64,000 bases of DNA from Streptacidiphilus sp. P02-A3a (GTDB lineage: Bacteria; Actinomycetota; Actinomycetes; Streptomycetales; Streptomycetaceae): positions 1,125,922-1,189,921 of the forward strand of contig NZ_CP048289.1 of the NCBI RefSeq assembly GCF_014084105.1. The letters are read 5' to 3'. The position numbers were made by a program, and so were the translations under genes. Shown piece after piece: positions 47,920 through 57,208 of the stretch (position 1 is its first letter; the number at the start of each line of letters is the position of its first letter). The notes below the pieces were generated by a model. The model had not been told where the DNA came from and did not search any database. It saw only the letters and a list, made by a program, of their open reading frames with translations.

Positions 47920-50900
47920 GTGGCTCAGGTGCCGCGGCCCGCCGCACCCGAAAGCCCCCGTAGTTCCTCCCCCTGGACCGTGCCGATGACCTCCCAGCCC
48001 GTTGCCCCTGGTGCGCGCACGGGCGCGTACCGCCTGGTGCGCGACCCGCTGGCGACGCCCCGGCCCCCCGTGCTCGACGCCTACCAGCAGGCCGTGGTGG
48101 ACCACCGGGGCGGCCCGCTGCTGGTCCTCGCCGGGCCGGGCACCGGCAAGACCACCACGCTGGTGGAGGCGGTGACCCGGCGGATCGCCGAGGGGGTGCC
48201 CGCCGACGAGGTGCTGGTGCTGACCTTCAGCCGCAAGGCCGCGGTGGAACTGCGCGACCGGATGACCGCCCGGGTCGGCGGCCTCGGCGGGGTGCCGCAG
48301 GCCACCACCTTCCACTCCTTCTGCTACGCCCTGGTCCGCGCCCAGCAGGACCAGGAGACCCGGCTGGCCTCGGGTCCGGAGCAGGACGTCATGGTCCGCG
48401 AGCTGCTCGCCGGGAACGCCGAGGACGCCAGGGACGGTCGCGGCGTCCGCTGGCCGGACGAGCTGCGGGCCTGCCTGACCACCCGGGGCTTCGCCGACGA
48501 GGTCCGCGCGGTGCTCGCCCGCACCCGGGAGCTGGGCCTGGGCGAGGACGAGCTGAAGCGCTTCGCCGAGCGGGTCGGCCGCCCGGACTGGCACGCGGCC
48601 GCGGCCTTCCTCGCGGACTACCTGGACGTGCTGGACCTGCGCGGGGTGCTCGACTACTCGGAGCTGGTGCACCGGGCGGTGCTGCTGGCCGAGCGCCCCG
48701 AGGTCGGCGAGCGGCTGCGCCGCCGGTACCGGGTGGTCTTCGTGGACGAGTACCAGGACACCGACCCGGCGCAGGTCCGACTGCTGCGGGCGCTGGCCGG
48801 GGACGGCCGCGAGCTGATCGCGGTGGGCGACCCGGACCAGTCCATCTACGCCTTCCGGGGGGCCGACATCAACGGCATCCTCGGCTTCCCGCAGGACTTT
48901 CCGCGGGCCGACGGCCGACCGGCGCCGATCAGGGTGCTCCGGGTGTCCCGCCGCTCCGGCGCCACGCTGCTCGCGGCCAGCCGCACGGTCGCGCTGCGGA
49001 TGCCCATGGCCCGGCTCCCCGCCGAGGCACTGACCCAGCACCGCCAACTGATCGCGGAGCAAAGGGAGGGCGGGAGCGAAGCGACTCCCTCGGGGGTGGT
49101 GGCCGGGCGACGGGTGGGCCGGGTCGAGGTCTACACGTATCCGACGCCTGGTTCGGAGACGGACAACATCGCCGACCTGCTGCGCCGGGCGCACCTGGAG
49201 GAGGGCGTGCCGTGGGGCGAGATGGCGGTGCTGGTGCGGGCCGGGGCCCGGTCCATCCCCGGGTTCCGGCGGGCCCTCGGCTCGGCCGGGGTACCGCTGG
49301 AGATCGACGGCGACGACCTGCCGCTGCACGCGGAACCGGCGGTCGAGCCGCTGCTCACCGCACTGCGGGTGTGCGCCGACGGCGCGGTCCACGACCGCCG
49401 GATGGCGGCCGTCGGCAGCGCGCCCGGCGAGGACCCGCTGACCGCGGAGCTGGCCCGGCAACTGCTCACCGGCCCGCTGGGCGCGCTGGACGGCGCCGAC
49501 CTGCGCCGCCTCGGCCGCGCCCTGCGCGAGGAGGAGCGTGCGGCCCTCCGCGCGCTCCCGCCGGAGCACCAACGCGCCGTGCGCCCCGCCGACCAGCTGG
49601 TGCGCGAGGCGCTGGCCGAACCGGAACGCCTGGTCACCCTGGACGGTGTGCACGCGCGGCGGGCGCACCACCTGGGCCAGCTGCTGCGCAAGGTACGCGA
49701 GTCGCTGGCCGGTGACGCCTCCGCCGAGGACGCGCTGTGGGCGCTGTGGGACGGCTCCGAGCGCTGGCGGCAGCGGCTGGAGGCGGCCGCCCTGCGCCCG
49801 GGCACCGCCGGGCGCAACGCCGACCGGGACCTGGACGCGATCTGCGCGCTGTTCGAGACCGCCGCCCGCTCCGCCGAGCGGATGCACGGGCCCAGGGACG
49901 CGCTGAACTTCCTCGCCGAGCTGGAGCAGCAGGACATCGCCGCGGACACCCTCTCCGGCCGCACCGTGCGCCCGGACGCCGTGCGGCTGCTCACCGCGCA
50001 CCGGTCCAAGGGGCTGGAGTGGCGGCTGGTGGTCGTCGCCGGGGTGCAGGAGGGGCTCTGGCCGGACCTGCGGCGGCGCGGGTCGCTGCTGGAGGCGGAC
50101 CGGATCGGCCGGGACGGCCTGGCCGAGCCGCTGAGCCCGGGCGCGCTGCTCGGCGAGGAGCGCCGGCTCTTCTACACCGCCGTGACCAGGGCCAGGGAGC
50201 GGCTGATCGTCACCGCGGTCAAGGCCCCGGCCGACGACGGCGACCAGCCCTCGCGCTTCCTGCGCGAGCTCTACCGGGAGCTCCCGGACGGCACCCGGGT
50301 CCCCGACGTCCGGGTCGAGGACGTCAGCCACCGGCCGCGCCGCCCGCTGGCGGTCGCCGCGCTGGTGGCCGAGTTGCGGGCGACCACGGTGGATCCGGCG
50401 GCCTCGCCGGAGCTGCGCGAGGCCGCCGCCGAGCGGCTGACCCGGCTGGCCGCGCTCACCGACGACGACGGTGTGCCGCTGGTCCCGGCCGCGCACCCGC
50501 AGCGCTGGTGGGGGATGGCGGAGGCGACCGGCAACGCCGTGCCGGTGCGCGAGCCGGAGCAGCCGCTGCGGCTGTCCGGCAGCGCCCTGGAGCAGGTCGG
50601 CTCCTGCGCGCTGCAGTGGTTCCTGGGCCGGGAGGTGCGGGCCGAGGGCGCCTCCAGCGCGGCCCAGGGCTTCGGTAACGTGGTGCACGTGCTCGCGGAC
50701 GAGGTCGGCTCCGGGCGCACCCCGGCCGAGCTCGGGGTGCTGATGGAGCGGCTCGACACGGTCTGGGACGCGCTGGCCTTCGACGCGCCGTGGAAGTCCG
50801 AGCAGGAGAAGGGCGAGGCCAGGGCCGCCCTGGAGCGCTTCCTGCGCTGGCACGCGGACGAGCGCGGCCGGGTGGTGGCGGCCACCGAGCACCCGTTCGA

Positions 50901-51369
50901 GGTGGAGCTGGAGGCGGGCGGCCACACGGTGCGGATCCGCGGCAGCATGGACCGGGTGGAGCGGGAGGAGCCCGGCGGGGCGGCCTTCGTGGTCGACTTC
51001 AAGACCGGCAAGCGGGTGGTCTCAGGTCCCGACCTGCGGACCCACCCGCAGCTGGGCGTCTACCAGCTGGCGGTCCGCGCGGGCGCGGTCGACGGGCTGG
51101 AGGCCTTCGCCGGGGAGCAGCCGCAGCCGGGCGGGGCGGAGCTGGTGCAGCTGCGCCAGGCAGCCGGAAAGGACCAGGAGGATCGTCCCAAGGTCCAGGG
51201 CCAGCCCTCGATCGCGGACGATTCCGGCTGGATCGAGGGCCTGCTGGTCGAGGCCGCCGACCGGATCGTCAACGAGCGCTTCGTGCCGACCGTCGGCCCC
51301 GGCTGCGACCACTGCTCGTTCCGGCGCAGCTGCACCGGGCATCCGGAGGGCCGGCAGGTGGTGGAGTGA
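47920..51369 (+). CDS. adnA: AdnA-like helicase-nuclease subunit
   Basis: 1149 residues from GTG 47920 (ATG at 47986 is an alternative start). UvrD-type helicase: Walker A AGPGTGKT (71-78), VLTFSRKAA, FVDEYQDTD, GDPDQSIYAFRGAD, and LTAHRSKGLEW. The C-terminal RecB-like nuclease has VVDFKTGK (~res. 1025) and four cysteines, SCALQWF then GCDHCSFRRSC, spaced like AddB/Cas4 iron-sulfur nucleases. It corresponds to AdnA (Rv3202c) of mycobacteria, half of the double-strand-break resecting heterodimer. An extra segment ATPSGVVAGRRVG near residue 390, just before GRVEVYTYPTPG, matches the insert in the upstream ATL gene. Confidence 0.92.
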   Translation: MAQVPRPAAPESPRSSSPWTVPMTSQPVAPGARTGAYRLVRDPLATPRPPVLDAYQQAVVDHRGGPLLVLAGPGTGKTTTLVEAVTRRIAEGVPADEVLVLTFSRKAAVELRDRMTARVGGLGGVPQATTFHSFCYALVRAQQDQETRLASGPEQDVMVRELLAGNAEDARDGRGVRWPDELRACLTTRGFADEVRAVLARTRELGLGEDELKRFAERVGRPDWHAAAAFLADYLDVLDLRGVLDYSELVHRAVLLAERPEVGERLRRRYRVVFVDEYQDTDPAQVRLLRALAGDGRELIAVGDPDQSIYAFRGADINGILGFPQDFPRADGRPAPIRVLRVSRRSGATLLAASRTVALRMPMARLPAEALTQHRQLIAEQREGGSEATPSGVVAGRRVGRVEVYTYPTPGSETDNIADLLRRAHLEEGVPWGEMAVLVRAGARSIPGFRRALGSAGVPLEIDGDDLPLHAEPAVEPLLTALRVCADGAVHDRRMAAVGSAPGEDPLTAELARQLLTGPLGALDGADLRRLGRALREEERAALRALPPEHQRAVRPADQLVREALAEPERLVTLDGVHARRAHHLGQLLRKVRESLAGDASAEDALWALWDGSERWRQRLEAAALRPGTAGRNADRDLDAICALFETAARSAERMHGPRDALNFLAELEQQDIAADTLSGRTVRPDAVRLLTAHRSKGLEWRLVVVAGVQEGLWPDLRRRGSLLEADRIGRDGLAEPLSPGALLGEERRLFYTAVTRARERLIVTAVKAPADDGDQPSRFLRELYRELPDGTRVPDVRVEDVSHRPRRPLAVAALVAELRATTVDPAASPELREAAAERLTRLAALTDDDGVPLVPAAHPQRWWGMAEATGNAVPVREPEQPLRLSGSALEQVGSCALQWFLGREVRAEGASSAAQGFGNVVHVLADEVGSGRTPAELGVLMERLDTVWDALAFDAPWKSEQEKGEARAALERFLRWHADERGRVVAATEHPFEVELEAGGHTVRIRGSMDRVEREEPGGAAFVVDFKTGKRVVSGPDLRTHPQLGVYQLAVRAGAVDGLEAFAGEQPQPGGAELVQLRQAAGKDQEDRPKVQGQPSIADDSGWIEGLLVEAADRIVNERFVPTVGPGCDHCSFRRSCTGHPEGRQVVE
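49081..49119 (+). repeat. Shared 39-bp insert, copy B (in adnA)
   Basis: Second copy of the in-frame element described at 47544-47582, located 1.5 kb away between the motor and the following conserved segment of AdnA. Six mismatches separate the copies, some at third codon positions, suggesting that the coding frame is tolerated. Confidence 0.8.
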
Positions 51370-51411
51370 GGGGCGGACCCGGCGGCGGGCGGGGTTGTCA
51401 GTGGCAACCGC

Positions 51412-51417
51412 TAGCGT
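51412..51417 (+). promoter_or_regulatory. -10 box TAGCGT, leaderless adnB
   Basis: TAGCGT ends 7 nt before the GTG at 51425. A TTGTCA at 51395 is too close to serve as a standard -35. Confidence 0.5.
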
Positions 51418-51424
51418 TTCCCGG

Positions 51425-54400
51425 GTGAGCCCAGCCATCACCAGCCCGGAGCAGCTCAGGCAGCTCCTCGGCATCCCGTTCACCGCGGAGCAGACGCGCG
51501 CGATCACCGCGCCGCTCGCCCCCGCGGTCATCGTCGCGGGCGCGGGCTCGGGCAAGACCACGGTGATGGCGGCCCGGGTGGTCTGGCTGGTCGGCACCGG
51601 CCAGGTCCGACCCGAGCAGGTACTCGGGCTGACCTTCACCAACAAGGCCGCCGGGGAGCTGGCCGAAAGGGTCCGCAAGGCCCTGGTCCAGGCCGGGGTG
51701 GTCGATCTGGACCCGGTCGCGGCCGACGACGTCCTCGGCGAGCCGGAGATCTCCACCTACCATGCCTTCGCCGGGCGGCTGCTGAAGGACCACGGCCTGC
51801 GGATCGGGCTGGAGCCGGACGTCCGGCTGCTCGCCGACGCCACCCGCTACCAGCTCGCGGCCCGGGTGCTGCGCCAGGCCCCCGGCCCCTACCCGGCGCT
51901 GACCGGCTCCTTCTCCACCCTGATCGACAGCCTGCTGACGTTGGACGGCGAACTCGCCGAGCACCTGGTCGTCCCGGAGCGGTTGCAGCAGTACGACCGG
52001 GCGCTGCTGGCCGCGCTCGACCGGGCCCGGCTCAGCAACGACGACCTGCGCAAGGTGCCCAGGACCGCCGCCGCCCGGATCGAGCTCGCGGACCTGGTCG
52101 GCCGCTACCGGGCCCGCAAGAGCGAGGCCGGGCTGATGGACTTCGGCGACCAGATAGCGGCCTGCGCCCGGCTGGCCCAGGGGCACCCCGAGGTCGCCCG
52201 GCTGCTGCGCGCGCAGTTCCGGGTGGTGCTGCTGGACGAGTACCAGGACACCTCGGTCGCCCAGCGGCTGCTGCTGTCCGGCCTCTTCGGCGCGGGGACG
52301 GGCGCCGGAACCGACGGCGGGGGCGGCGGGGGCGGGCATCCGGTGACCGCCGTCGGCGACCCGTGCCAGGCCATCTACGGCTGGCGCGGGGCCTCGGTGG
52401 CCAACCTCGACGACTTCCCGAGGCACTTCCCGCAGGCCGACGGCAGCCCCGCCGAGCGCTACTCGCTCTCGGAGAACCGCCGCAGCGGCGGTCGGCTGCT
52501 GGACTTCGCCAACGGCCTGGCCGCGCCGCTGCGGGAGCTGCACCAGGGCGTCTCGGCGCTGCGCCCGGCGCCGGGGGCGGAGCACGAGGGCTTCCTGCGC
52601 TGCGCCCTGCTCGACACCCACGACCAGGAGGTGGCCTGGCTCGCCGACTCCATCGCGCACCTGGTCCGCACCGGCACCCGCCCGGGCCGGATAGCCGTGC
52701 TCTGCCGGGCCGGGCGGGACCTCTTCCCGGACATGCACGCCGCCCTGGTCGCCCGGGACGTCCCGGTCGAGGTGGTCGGCCTGTCCGGGCTGCTGAACCT
52801 GCCCGAGGTCGCCGACCTGGTCGCCACCTGCGAGGTGCTGCAGGACCCGACGGCCAACGCGGCGCTGGTGCGGCTGCTGATCGGCCCGCGCTGGCGGATC
52901 GGCCCGCGCGACCTGGCGGTGCTCGGCCGCCGCGCGCAGGCCCTGGTCCGGGTGCACGGCGGGCCCGGCGGCGGCGGTCAGGACCGGCTGGCGGAGGCGG
53001 TGGCCGGGACCGACCCGACGGAGGTGGTCTCGCTCGCCGACGCCCTGGAGAGCTTCCTGCACCCGGACAGCCGGGGCGAGCCCGAGCTGCCGGTCTCGCC
53101 GGAGGCCCGGGCCCGCTTCGCGCAGCTGGCGGCGGAGATCCGGGACCTGCGCCGGGCGCTGGCCGAGCCGCTGATGGACGTCCTGCACCGGGTGCTCGCG
53201 GTGACCGGCCTGGAGGTGGAGCTCTCCGCCTCGCCGCACGCCCTGGCCGCCCGCCGCAAGGAGACCCTGAACGCCTTCCTGGACGTCGCGGCGGGCTTCG
53301 CCGACCTCGACGGCGACCCCTCGCTGGCGGCCTTCCTCGGCTTCCTGCGCGCGGCCCAGGAGTTCGACCGGGGCCTGGACAGCACCCTCCCCGGCGGCGA
53401 CGACACGGTGAAGGTGCTCACCGTGCACAAGTCCAAGGGCCTGGAGTGGGACGTCGTGGCCGTGCCCGGCCTGGTCAAGGGGGCCTTCCCGGCGGAGAAG
53501 GGCCGCGAGCGCTGGACCAGCCGCCCCGAGGTGCTGCCGCACGACCTGCGCGGCGACGCGCCGACCCTGCCCGGCACCCCGCCGTGGACCGGGACCGGGA
53601 TGAAGGCGTTCACCGCCGAGATGAAGGAGCACGCCGCCACCGAGGAGCTGCGCCTCGGCTACGTCGCCTTCACCCGCCCCCGGGAGCTGCTGCTGGCGTC
53701 CGGCCACTGGTGGGGCCCCTCGCAGAAGCGCCCGCGCGGGCCCTCGCCGTTCCTCGAAGCGCTGCGCGACCACTGCGAGCGCGGGACCGGCGGCGAGATC
53801 GAGGTCTGGGCGCCGACCCCGGCGGCGGACGCGGAGAACCCCTCGCTGGCCCGTACCGCCGACCACCCCTGGCCGCTGCCGCTGGACCAGGACGCGCAGG
53901 CCGCCCGCCGCCGGGCCGGCCTGCGGGTGCTGGCGGGCCTGCGCGGCGAGCAGCAGCCGCGGGAACCGGAGCTGGTCCCGGAGGAGCAGCGGCTGGTCGG
54001 CTCCTGGGACCGCGACCTGGAGGCGCTGACCGGGGAGCTGCTGCGGTCCCGGGCCGGGCGCCGGGACGTCCCGCTGCCCGCCGCGCTGTCCGCCTCCCAG
54101 CTGCTGCGGCTCGCGGCCGATCCGGACGGCTTCGCCCGGGAGCTGGCCCGGCCGATGCCGCGTCCGCCGCAGCCCGCGGCGCGTCGCGGCACCCGCTTCC
54201 ACGACTGGGTGGAGGCCCGCTTCGAGCCGCTGCTGCTGGTCGGCGAGGACGCCCTGCCCGGCGCCGAGGAGGACCTGGTCGAGGACGAGCGCGACCTGGC
54301 CCGGCTCAAGGAGGCGTTCCTGGGCACCCCGTACGCCGCGCTGACCCCGCACCGGGTGGAGTCGCCGTTCCAGCTGCTGCTGGCCGGGCGGGTGGTGCGT

Positions 54401-54691
54401 GGCCGGATCGACGCGGTCTACCGCACCGGTCCGGAGAGCTACGAGGTGGTCGACTGGAAGACCCACCTGCGGGAGACCGCCGATCCGCTGCAACTGGCGG
54501 TGTACCGGCTGGCCTGGGCGGAGTCGCTGGGGCTGCCGCTGGAGCGGGTCTCGGCGGCCTTCCTCTACGTCCGCAGCGGGCGGGTGGTCCGTCCCGCGCC
54601 GCTGCCGGGCCGGGCGGAACTGGAAGGTCTGCTCACCGGCATTACTCCGAACGAGCGGCCTATGGATGGTGATACCACGGGAACTTTGTGA
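51425..54691 (+). CDS. adnB: AdnB-like helicase-nuclease subunit
   Basis: 1088 residues. UvrD-type helicase with Walker A AGAGSGKT (38-45), LTFTNKAAGELAERV, LLDEYQDTSVAQ, GDPCQAIYGWRGA, LTVHKSKGLEWD and FTRPRELLL; C-terminal RecB-like nuclease with EVVDWKTH (~res. 1010) and LQLAVYRLAWAE. Unlike AdnA it shows no four-cysteine cluster. Orthologue of AdnB (Rv3201c), the main translocating motor of the complex that resects DNA ends. GTG at 51425 is preferred because homology starts there and a TAGCGT box is 7 nt upstream. It follows adnA by 55 nt; a glycine-rich loop (GTDGGGGGGG) near residue 300 is unusual. Confidence 0.93.
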   Translation: MSPAITSPEQLRQLLGIPFTAEQTRAITAPLAPAVIVAGAGSGKTTVMAARVVWLVGTGQVRPEQVLGLTFTNKAAGELAERVRKALVQAGVVDLDPVAADDVLGEPEISTYHAFAGRLLKDHGLRIGLEPDVRLLADATRYQLAARVLRQAPGPYPALTGSFSTLIDSLLTLDGELAEHLVVPERLQQYDRALLAALDRARLSNDDLRKVPRTAAARIELADLVGRYRARKSEAGLMDFGDQIAACARLAQGHPEVARLLRAQFRVVLLDEYQDTSVAQRLLLSGLFGAGTGAGTDGGGGGGGHPVTAVGDPCQAIYGWRGASVANLDDFPRHFPQADGSPAERYSLSENRRSGGRLLDFANGLAAPLRELHQGVSALRPAPGAEHEGFLRCALLDTHDQEVAWLADSIAHLVRTGTRPGRIAVLCRAGRDLFPDMHAALVARDVPVEVVGLSGLLNLPEVADLVATCEVLQDPTANAALVRLLIGPRWRIGPRDLAVLGRRAQALVRVHGGPGGGGQDRLAEAVAGTDPTEVVSLADALESFLHPDSRGEPELPVSPEARARFAQLAAEIRDLRRALAEPLMDVLHRVLAVTGLEVELSASPHALAARRKETLNAFLDVAAGFADLDGDPSLAAFLGFLRAAQEFDRGLDSTLPGGDDTVKVLTVHKSKGLEWDVVAVPGLVKGAFPAEKGRERWTSRPEVLPHDLRGDAPTLPGTPPWTGTGMKAFTAEMKEHAATEELRLGYVAFTRPRELLLASGHWWGPSQKRPRGPSPFLEALRDHCERGTGGEIEVWAPTPAADAENPSLARTADHPWPLPLDQDAQAARRRAGLRVLAGLRGEQQPREPELVPEEQRLVGSWDRDLEALTGELLRSRAGRRDVPLPAALSASQLLRLAADPDGFARELARPMPRPPQPAARRGTRFHDWVEARFEPLLLVGEDALPGAEEDLVEDERDLARLKEAFLGTPYAALTPHRVESPFQLLLAGRVVRGRIDAVYRTGPESYEVVDWKTHLRETADPLQLAVYRLAWAESLGLPLERVSAAFLYVRSGRVVRPAPLPGRAELEGLLTGITPNERPMDGDTTGTL

Positions 54692-54729
54692 AATGACTGT
54701 GCAGCATGTCCTTTTCGTGCCTAATGTTA

Positions 54730-54759
54730 TTGGCACCAACCAGTCATACCCTGTCCAAT
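54730..54759 (+). promoter_or_regulatory. Candidate promoter of the SpoIIE-type phosphatase gene
   Basis: TTGGCA and TCCAAT hexamers separated by 18 nt in an AT-rich 193-bp gap after adnB, giving a leader of ~118 nt before the TTG start at 54885. Confidence 0.4.
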
Positions 54760-54884
54760 TCTGAACGACAACCTGTCACTGTCGGTTCGTCGGCGTTCCC
54801 GCCGGTGACCGGCGGTTCCAGCCCTCGCCGATCCCCAGCCTTCCTTCCTATCGCCGTAGCACAGCGCCCGCAGGAGAAAAGACG

Positions 54885-56081
54885 TTGAGTCCCGCCGGAA
54901 GGTTTCGCCGTAGCATCCCCTGGAACCGAGCGATATTGGCGCTTCCGTTCCTCGGGATCGTCTTCGTGCTGGCGCTCGACGCCGCCAGCCGCAGCCCGAA
55001 GGTCACGTTCGAGCCGGCGCTCACGGTGGGGCCCGCGCTGGCGGCGGTGGTCAGCAACAAGACCTGGTACCCGGCCCTGATCGGCGGGATCACGGTGGGC
55101 GTGGCCTTCGGCCTCTCCGCCCACGACGGCACCCTGGGGCAGTCCGTGCACGGGGCCAGCGTGGTGGCGATCGTGCTGATCAGCGCCATCGGCGCGGCCA
55201 GTGTGATGCTGCGGAACCGGCAGGAGCAGGAGCTGGCGGACGCCCGGCTGGTCTCCGAGGTGGCCCAGCGGGTACTGCTGCGCTCCATCCCGGAGCGGAT
55301 CGGCCCGGTCCGGGCGGCGGTGCACTACGCCGCCGCCGCCGCGCACGCCAGCATCGGCGGGGACCTCTACGAGGTGGTGCAGACCCGCTACGGGGTGCGC
55401 GCGGTGATCGGCGACGTGCGCGGCAAGGGGCTGGGCGCGGTGGAGACCGCCGCCGCCGTGCTCGGGGCCTTCCGCGAGGCCGCCCACCAGGAGCCGGATC
55501 TGGACAAGGTGGCCACCTGGCTGGCGGTGAGCCTGGACCGGGCGCTGCGGGAGAGCGACCACGAGGGGGTGGACGAGGAGTTCGTCACCCTGGTGCTGGT
55601 CGGCGTCCGGACCGACGGGGTGGCCGAGGTGGTCAACTGCGGGCACCCGGCGCCGCTGCTGCTGCGCGGCGACGACATCGCGCTGCTGCTGGAGGCCGAG
55701 GTGCAGGTGCCGCCGCTGGGCGTGCTCGACCCGTCCGAGGTGCGGCCGCCGGTGCTGCGGTTCCCGTTCGAGGCGGGCGACCGGCTGCTGCTGTACACCG
55801 ACGGCGTGATCGAGGCCAGGGACAGCTGGGGCGTGTTCTACCCGCTGGCCGACCGGCTGCCGGAGTGCGCGGTCGCGGACGACCCGGCCGACCTCCTGGA
55901 GCGGGTGCACGAGGACGTCCGCCGCCATGTCGGCCGCCAGCTCGGCGACGACGCGGCGATGCTGCTGCTCCAGTACGAGCCGCTGGCGCAGCCGTGGGTG
56001 CTGCCGCCGGAGGCCTCCACCGCGTATGTGGCGCTGCACAAGGTCGGCCGCCCCCGGGGCGGGGCCCCGGCCGAGCGCTGA
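54885..56081 (+). CDS. PP2C-type (SpoIIE) membrane phosphatase
   Basis: 398 residues. Two to three N-terminal hydrophobic segments (ILALPFLGIVFVLALDAA; IVLISAIGAASVML) anchor a cytoplasmic SpoIIE domain. Metal-binding and catalytic motifs are intact: GGDLYE, GDVRGKGLGAVE, LLYTDGVIEARD and DDAAMLLLQY. Such phosphatases act on anti-sigma-factor antagonists or other phosphoproteins and are numerous in streptomycetes. The start is a TTG (54885) with AGGAG 8 nt upstream; no better start exists. No anti-sigma or antagonist gene is adjacent, so its target is unknown. It converges with the EEP gene. Confidence 0.9.
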   Translation: MSPAGRFRRSIPWNRAILALPFLGIVFVLALDAASRSPKVTFEPALTVGPALAAVVSNKTWYPALIGGITVGVAFGLSAHDGTLGQSVHGASVVAIVLISAIGAASVMLRNRQEQELADARLVSEVAQRVLLRSIPERIGPVRAAVHYAAAAAHASIGGDLYEVVQTRYGVRAVIGDVRGKGLGAVETAAAVLGAFREAAHQEPDLDKVATWLAVSLDRALRESDHEGVDEEFVTLVLVGVRTDGVAEVVNCGHPAPLLLRGDDIALLLEAEVQVPPLGVLDPSEVRPPVLRFPFEAGDRLLLYTDGVIEARDSWGVFYPLADRLPECAVADDPADLLERVHEDVRRHVGRQLGDDAAMLLLQYEPLAQPWVLPPEASTAYVALHKVGRPRGGAPAER

Positions 56082-56108
56082 GCCGGGGGGCGGATCGGGC
56101 CCGCCGGG

Positions 56109-57122
56109 TCAGAGCGAGAGGTCGACCACCAGCGGCCGGTGGTCGGACACGCCCACGGCCGGGGTGCTGGTCGCCCGCACCGCGCCGCGCGGGATGCCGA
56201 CCGACAGTACGTGGTCGAACTGGACGGCCGGGCGGTGCGCCGGATAGGTGGGCGTCCGGGCCAGGTCCCGCCACCCGCGCAGCAGCGTGCGCCGGGGCAG
56301 GGCGCGCCGCGCGCGCCGGGCCTCCCGGCTCTCCCGGAACTCCCGGGGCTCCCGGGGCTCCCGGGGCTCCCGGGGCGGGCGCGGGTACGCCGAGCGCCGA
56401 CCCAGGCCGTCCACCACGGCCGCGCCGCCGAGCACCGTCCGGGGCACCGCGCCGACCAGGTTGAAGTCGCCGAGCAGCAGGTAGGGCGCGGGCAGGTCGG
56501 CGATCCAGCGGCGGATGCCGGCGAGCTGGCCCATGTTCCAGCCGGGGACGAACGACAGGTGCGCGGCGACCACGGTGAACGGTCCGTTCGGGCCCTCCAG
56601 CACCGCCGCCAGCGCCGCGCGCGGCTCGTCCGGCACGGGGGTCAGCCCGCGCCGTCCGGCCACCCGCAGCGGCAGGCCGAACGGGGCCGGGGCGAACCGC
56701 CGGGCCCGCCACTGCCGCACCGGCAGCCGGGTGACCAGTGCGGTGCCGTAGGCCGGCAGGTCGGTGGCGGTGTCCACCTCGTCCGGGCCGTAGACCCGCA
56801 GGCCGAGGCCGCCGGGCTCGGGGATCCAGCCCGCCACCGGCGCCGGTCGGCCGTGCAGCGCGGCGGCGAAGCGCCACTCGGCGGCGCCGAGGGCCTTGGC
56901 GGCCACGGCGGCCTGGTCGACCAGGCCGGAGCGCTGCTGGTAGCGGTCCACCTCCTGGAGCGCCAGCACGTCGGCGTCCAGCGCGGCGATCGCCTGGGCC
57001 AGGGTCTCGGCCGGGTCGGCGGTCCCGGCGGGCGTGCCGGGTCCGGTCGGCAGCGGGTGGCCGTCCGGGCCCAGGGACTGGCCGTGCAGCAGGTTGAAGG
57101 TCGCGATGCGCAGCTGGCTCAC
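56109..57122 (-). CDS. Endonuclease/exonuclease/phosphatase-family protein
   Basis: 337 residues. The EEP fold is shown by IATFNLLHGQS (metal-coordinating Asn), LALQEVDRYQQRSG (Glu), VAAHLSFV, LLGDFNLVG and the C-terminal GVSDHRPLVVDL (Asp-His). It could be a nuclease, phosphodiesterase or lipid phosphatase; there is no export signal. Near the middle are tandem REP tripeptides from a 9-bp repeat, followed by a basic RRARRALPRR run. GTG at 57122 has no ribosome site but TATGTT is 6 nt upstream on this strand. It diverges from the PadR gene. Confidence 0.87.
   Translation of the reverse strand: MSQLRIATFNLLHGQSLGPDGHPLPTGPGTPAGTADPAETLAQAIAALDADVLALQEVDRYQQRSGLVDQAAVAAKALGAAEWRFAAALHGRPAPVAGWIPEPGGLGLRVYGPDEVDTATDLPAYGTALVTRLPVRQWRARRFAPAPFGLPLRVAGRRGLTPVPDEPRAALAAVLEGPNGPFTVVAAHLSFVPGWNMGQLAGIRRWIADLPAPYLLLGDFNLVGAVPRTVLGGAAVVDGLGRRSAYPRPPREPREPREPREFRESREARRARRALPRRTLLRGWRDLARTPTYPAHRPAVQFDHVLSVGIPRGAVRATSTPAVGVSDHRPLVVDLSL
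56316..56376 (-). repeat. 9-bp tandem repeats within the EEP gene
   Basis: Repeated CTCCCGGGG units (plus strand) encode consecutive Arg-Glu-Pro tripeptides on the minus strand. The number of units is likely to vary between strains. Confidence 0.75.
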
Positions 57123-57128
57123 CCGTCG

Positions 57129-57134
57129 AACATA
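57129..57134 (-). promoter_or_regulatory. -10 box TATGTT, leaderless EEP gene
   Basis: Minus-strand TATGTT ends 6 nt before the GTG at 57122; no Shine-Dalgarno sequence. Confidence 0.5.
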
Positions 57135-57182
57135 GTCCGTCGGCGGCCCCGGACGCGCGGATCGGCGCTTGAACCGCGCCTG

Positions 57183-57208
57183 CATACCGGGTATACATAC
57201 TCGGTATG
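57183..57208. promoter_or_regulatory. 26-bp inverted repeat: likely PadR self-operator
   Basis: Near-perfect palindrome with outer halves CATACCG and CGGTATG and inner halves GTAT and ATAC, with mismatches only at positions 8/19 and the central pair. Its right end contains the ATG of the padR gene, and the -10 region lies inside it, so binding would shut off the operon. Fits classical PadR autoregulation. Confidence 0.8.

Noticed and set aside
47494-50925. 1,143-codon reading frame antisense to adnA and the ATL gene
   Set aside because: Same shadow pattern; no domain or ribosome site.
51398-54739. 1,113-codon reading frame antisense to adnB
   Set aside because: Antisense shadow rich in Gln, Arg, Gly and His; adnB has complete helicase and nuclease motifs.
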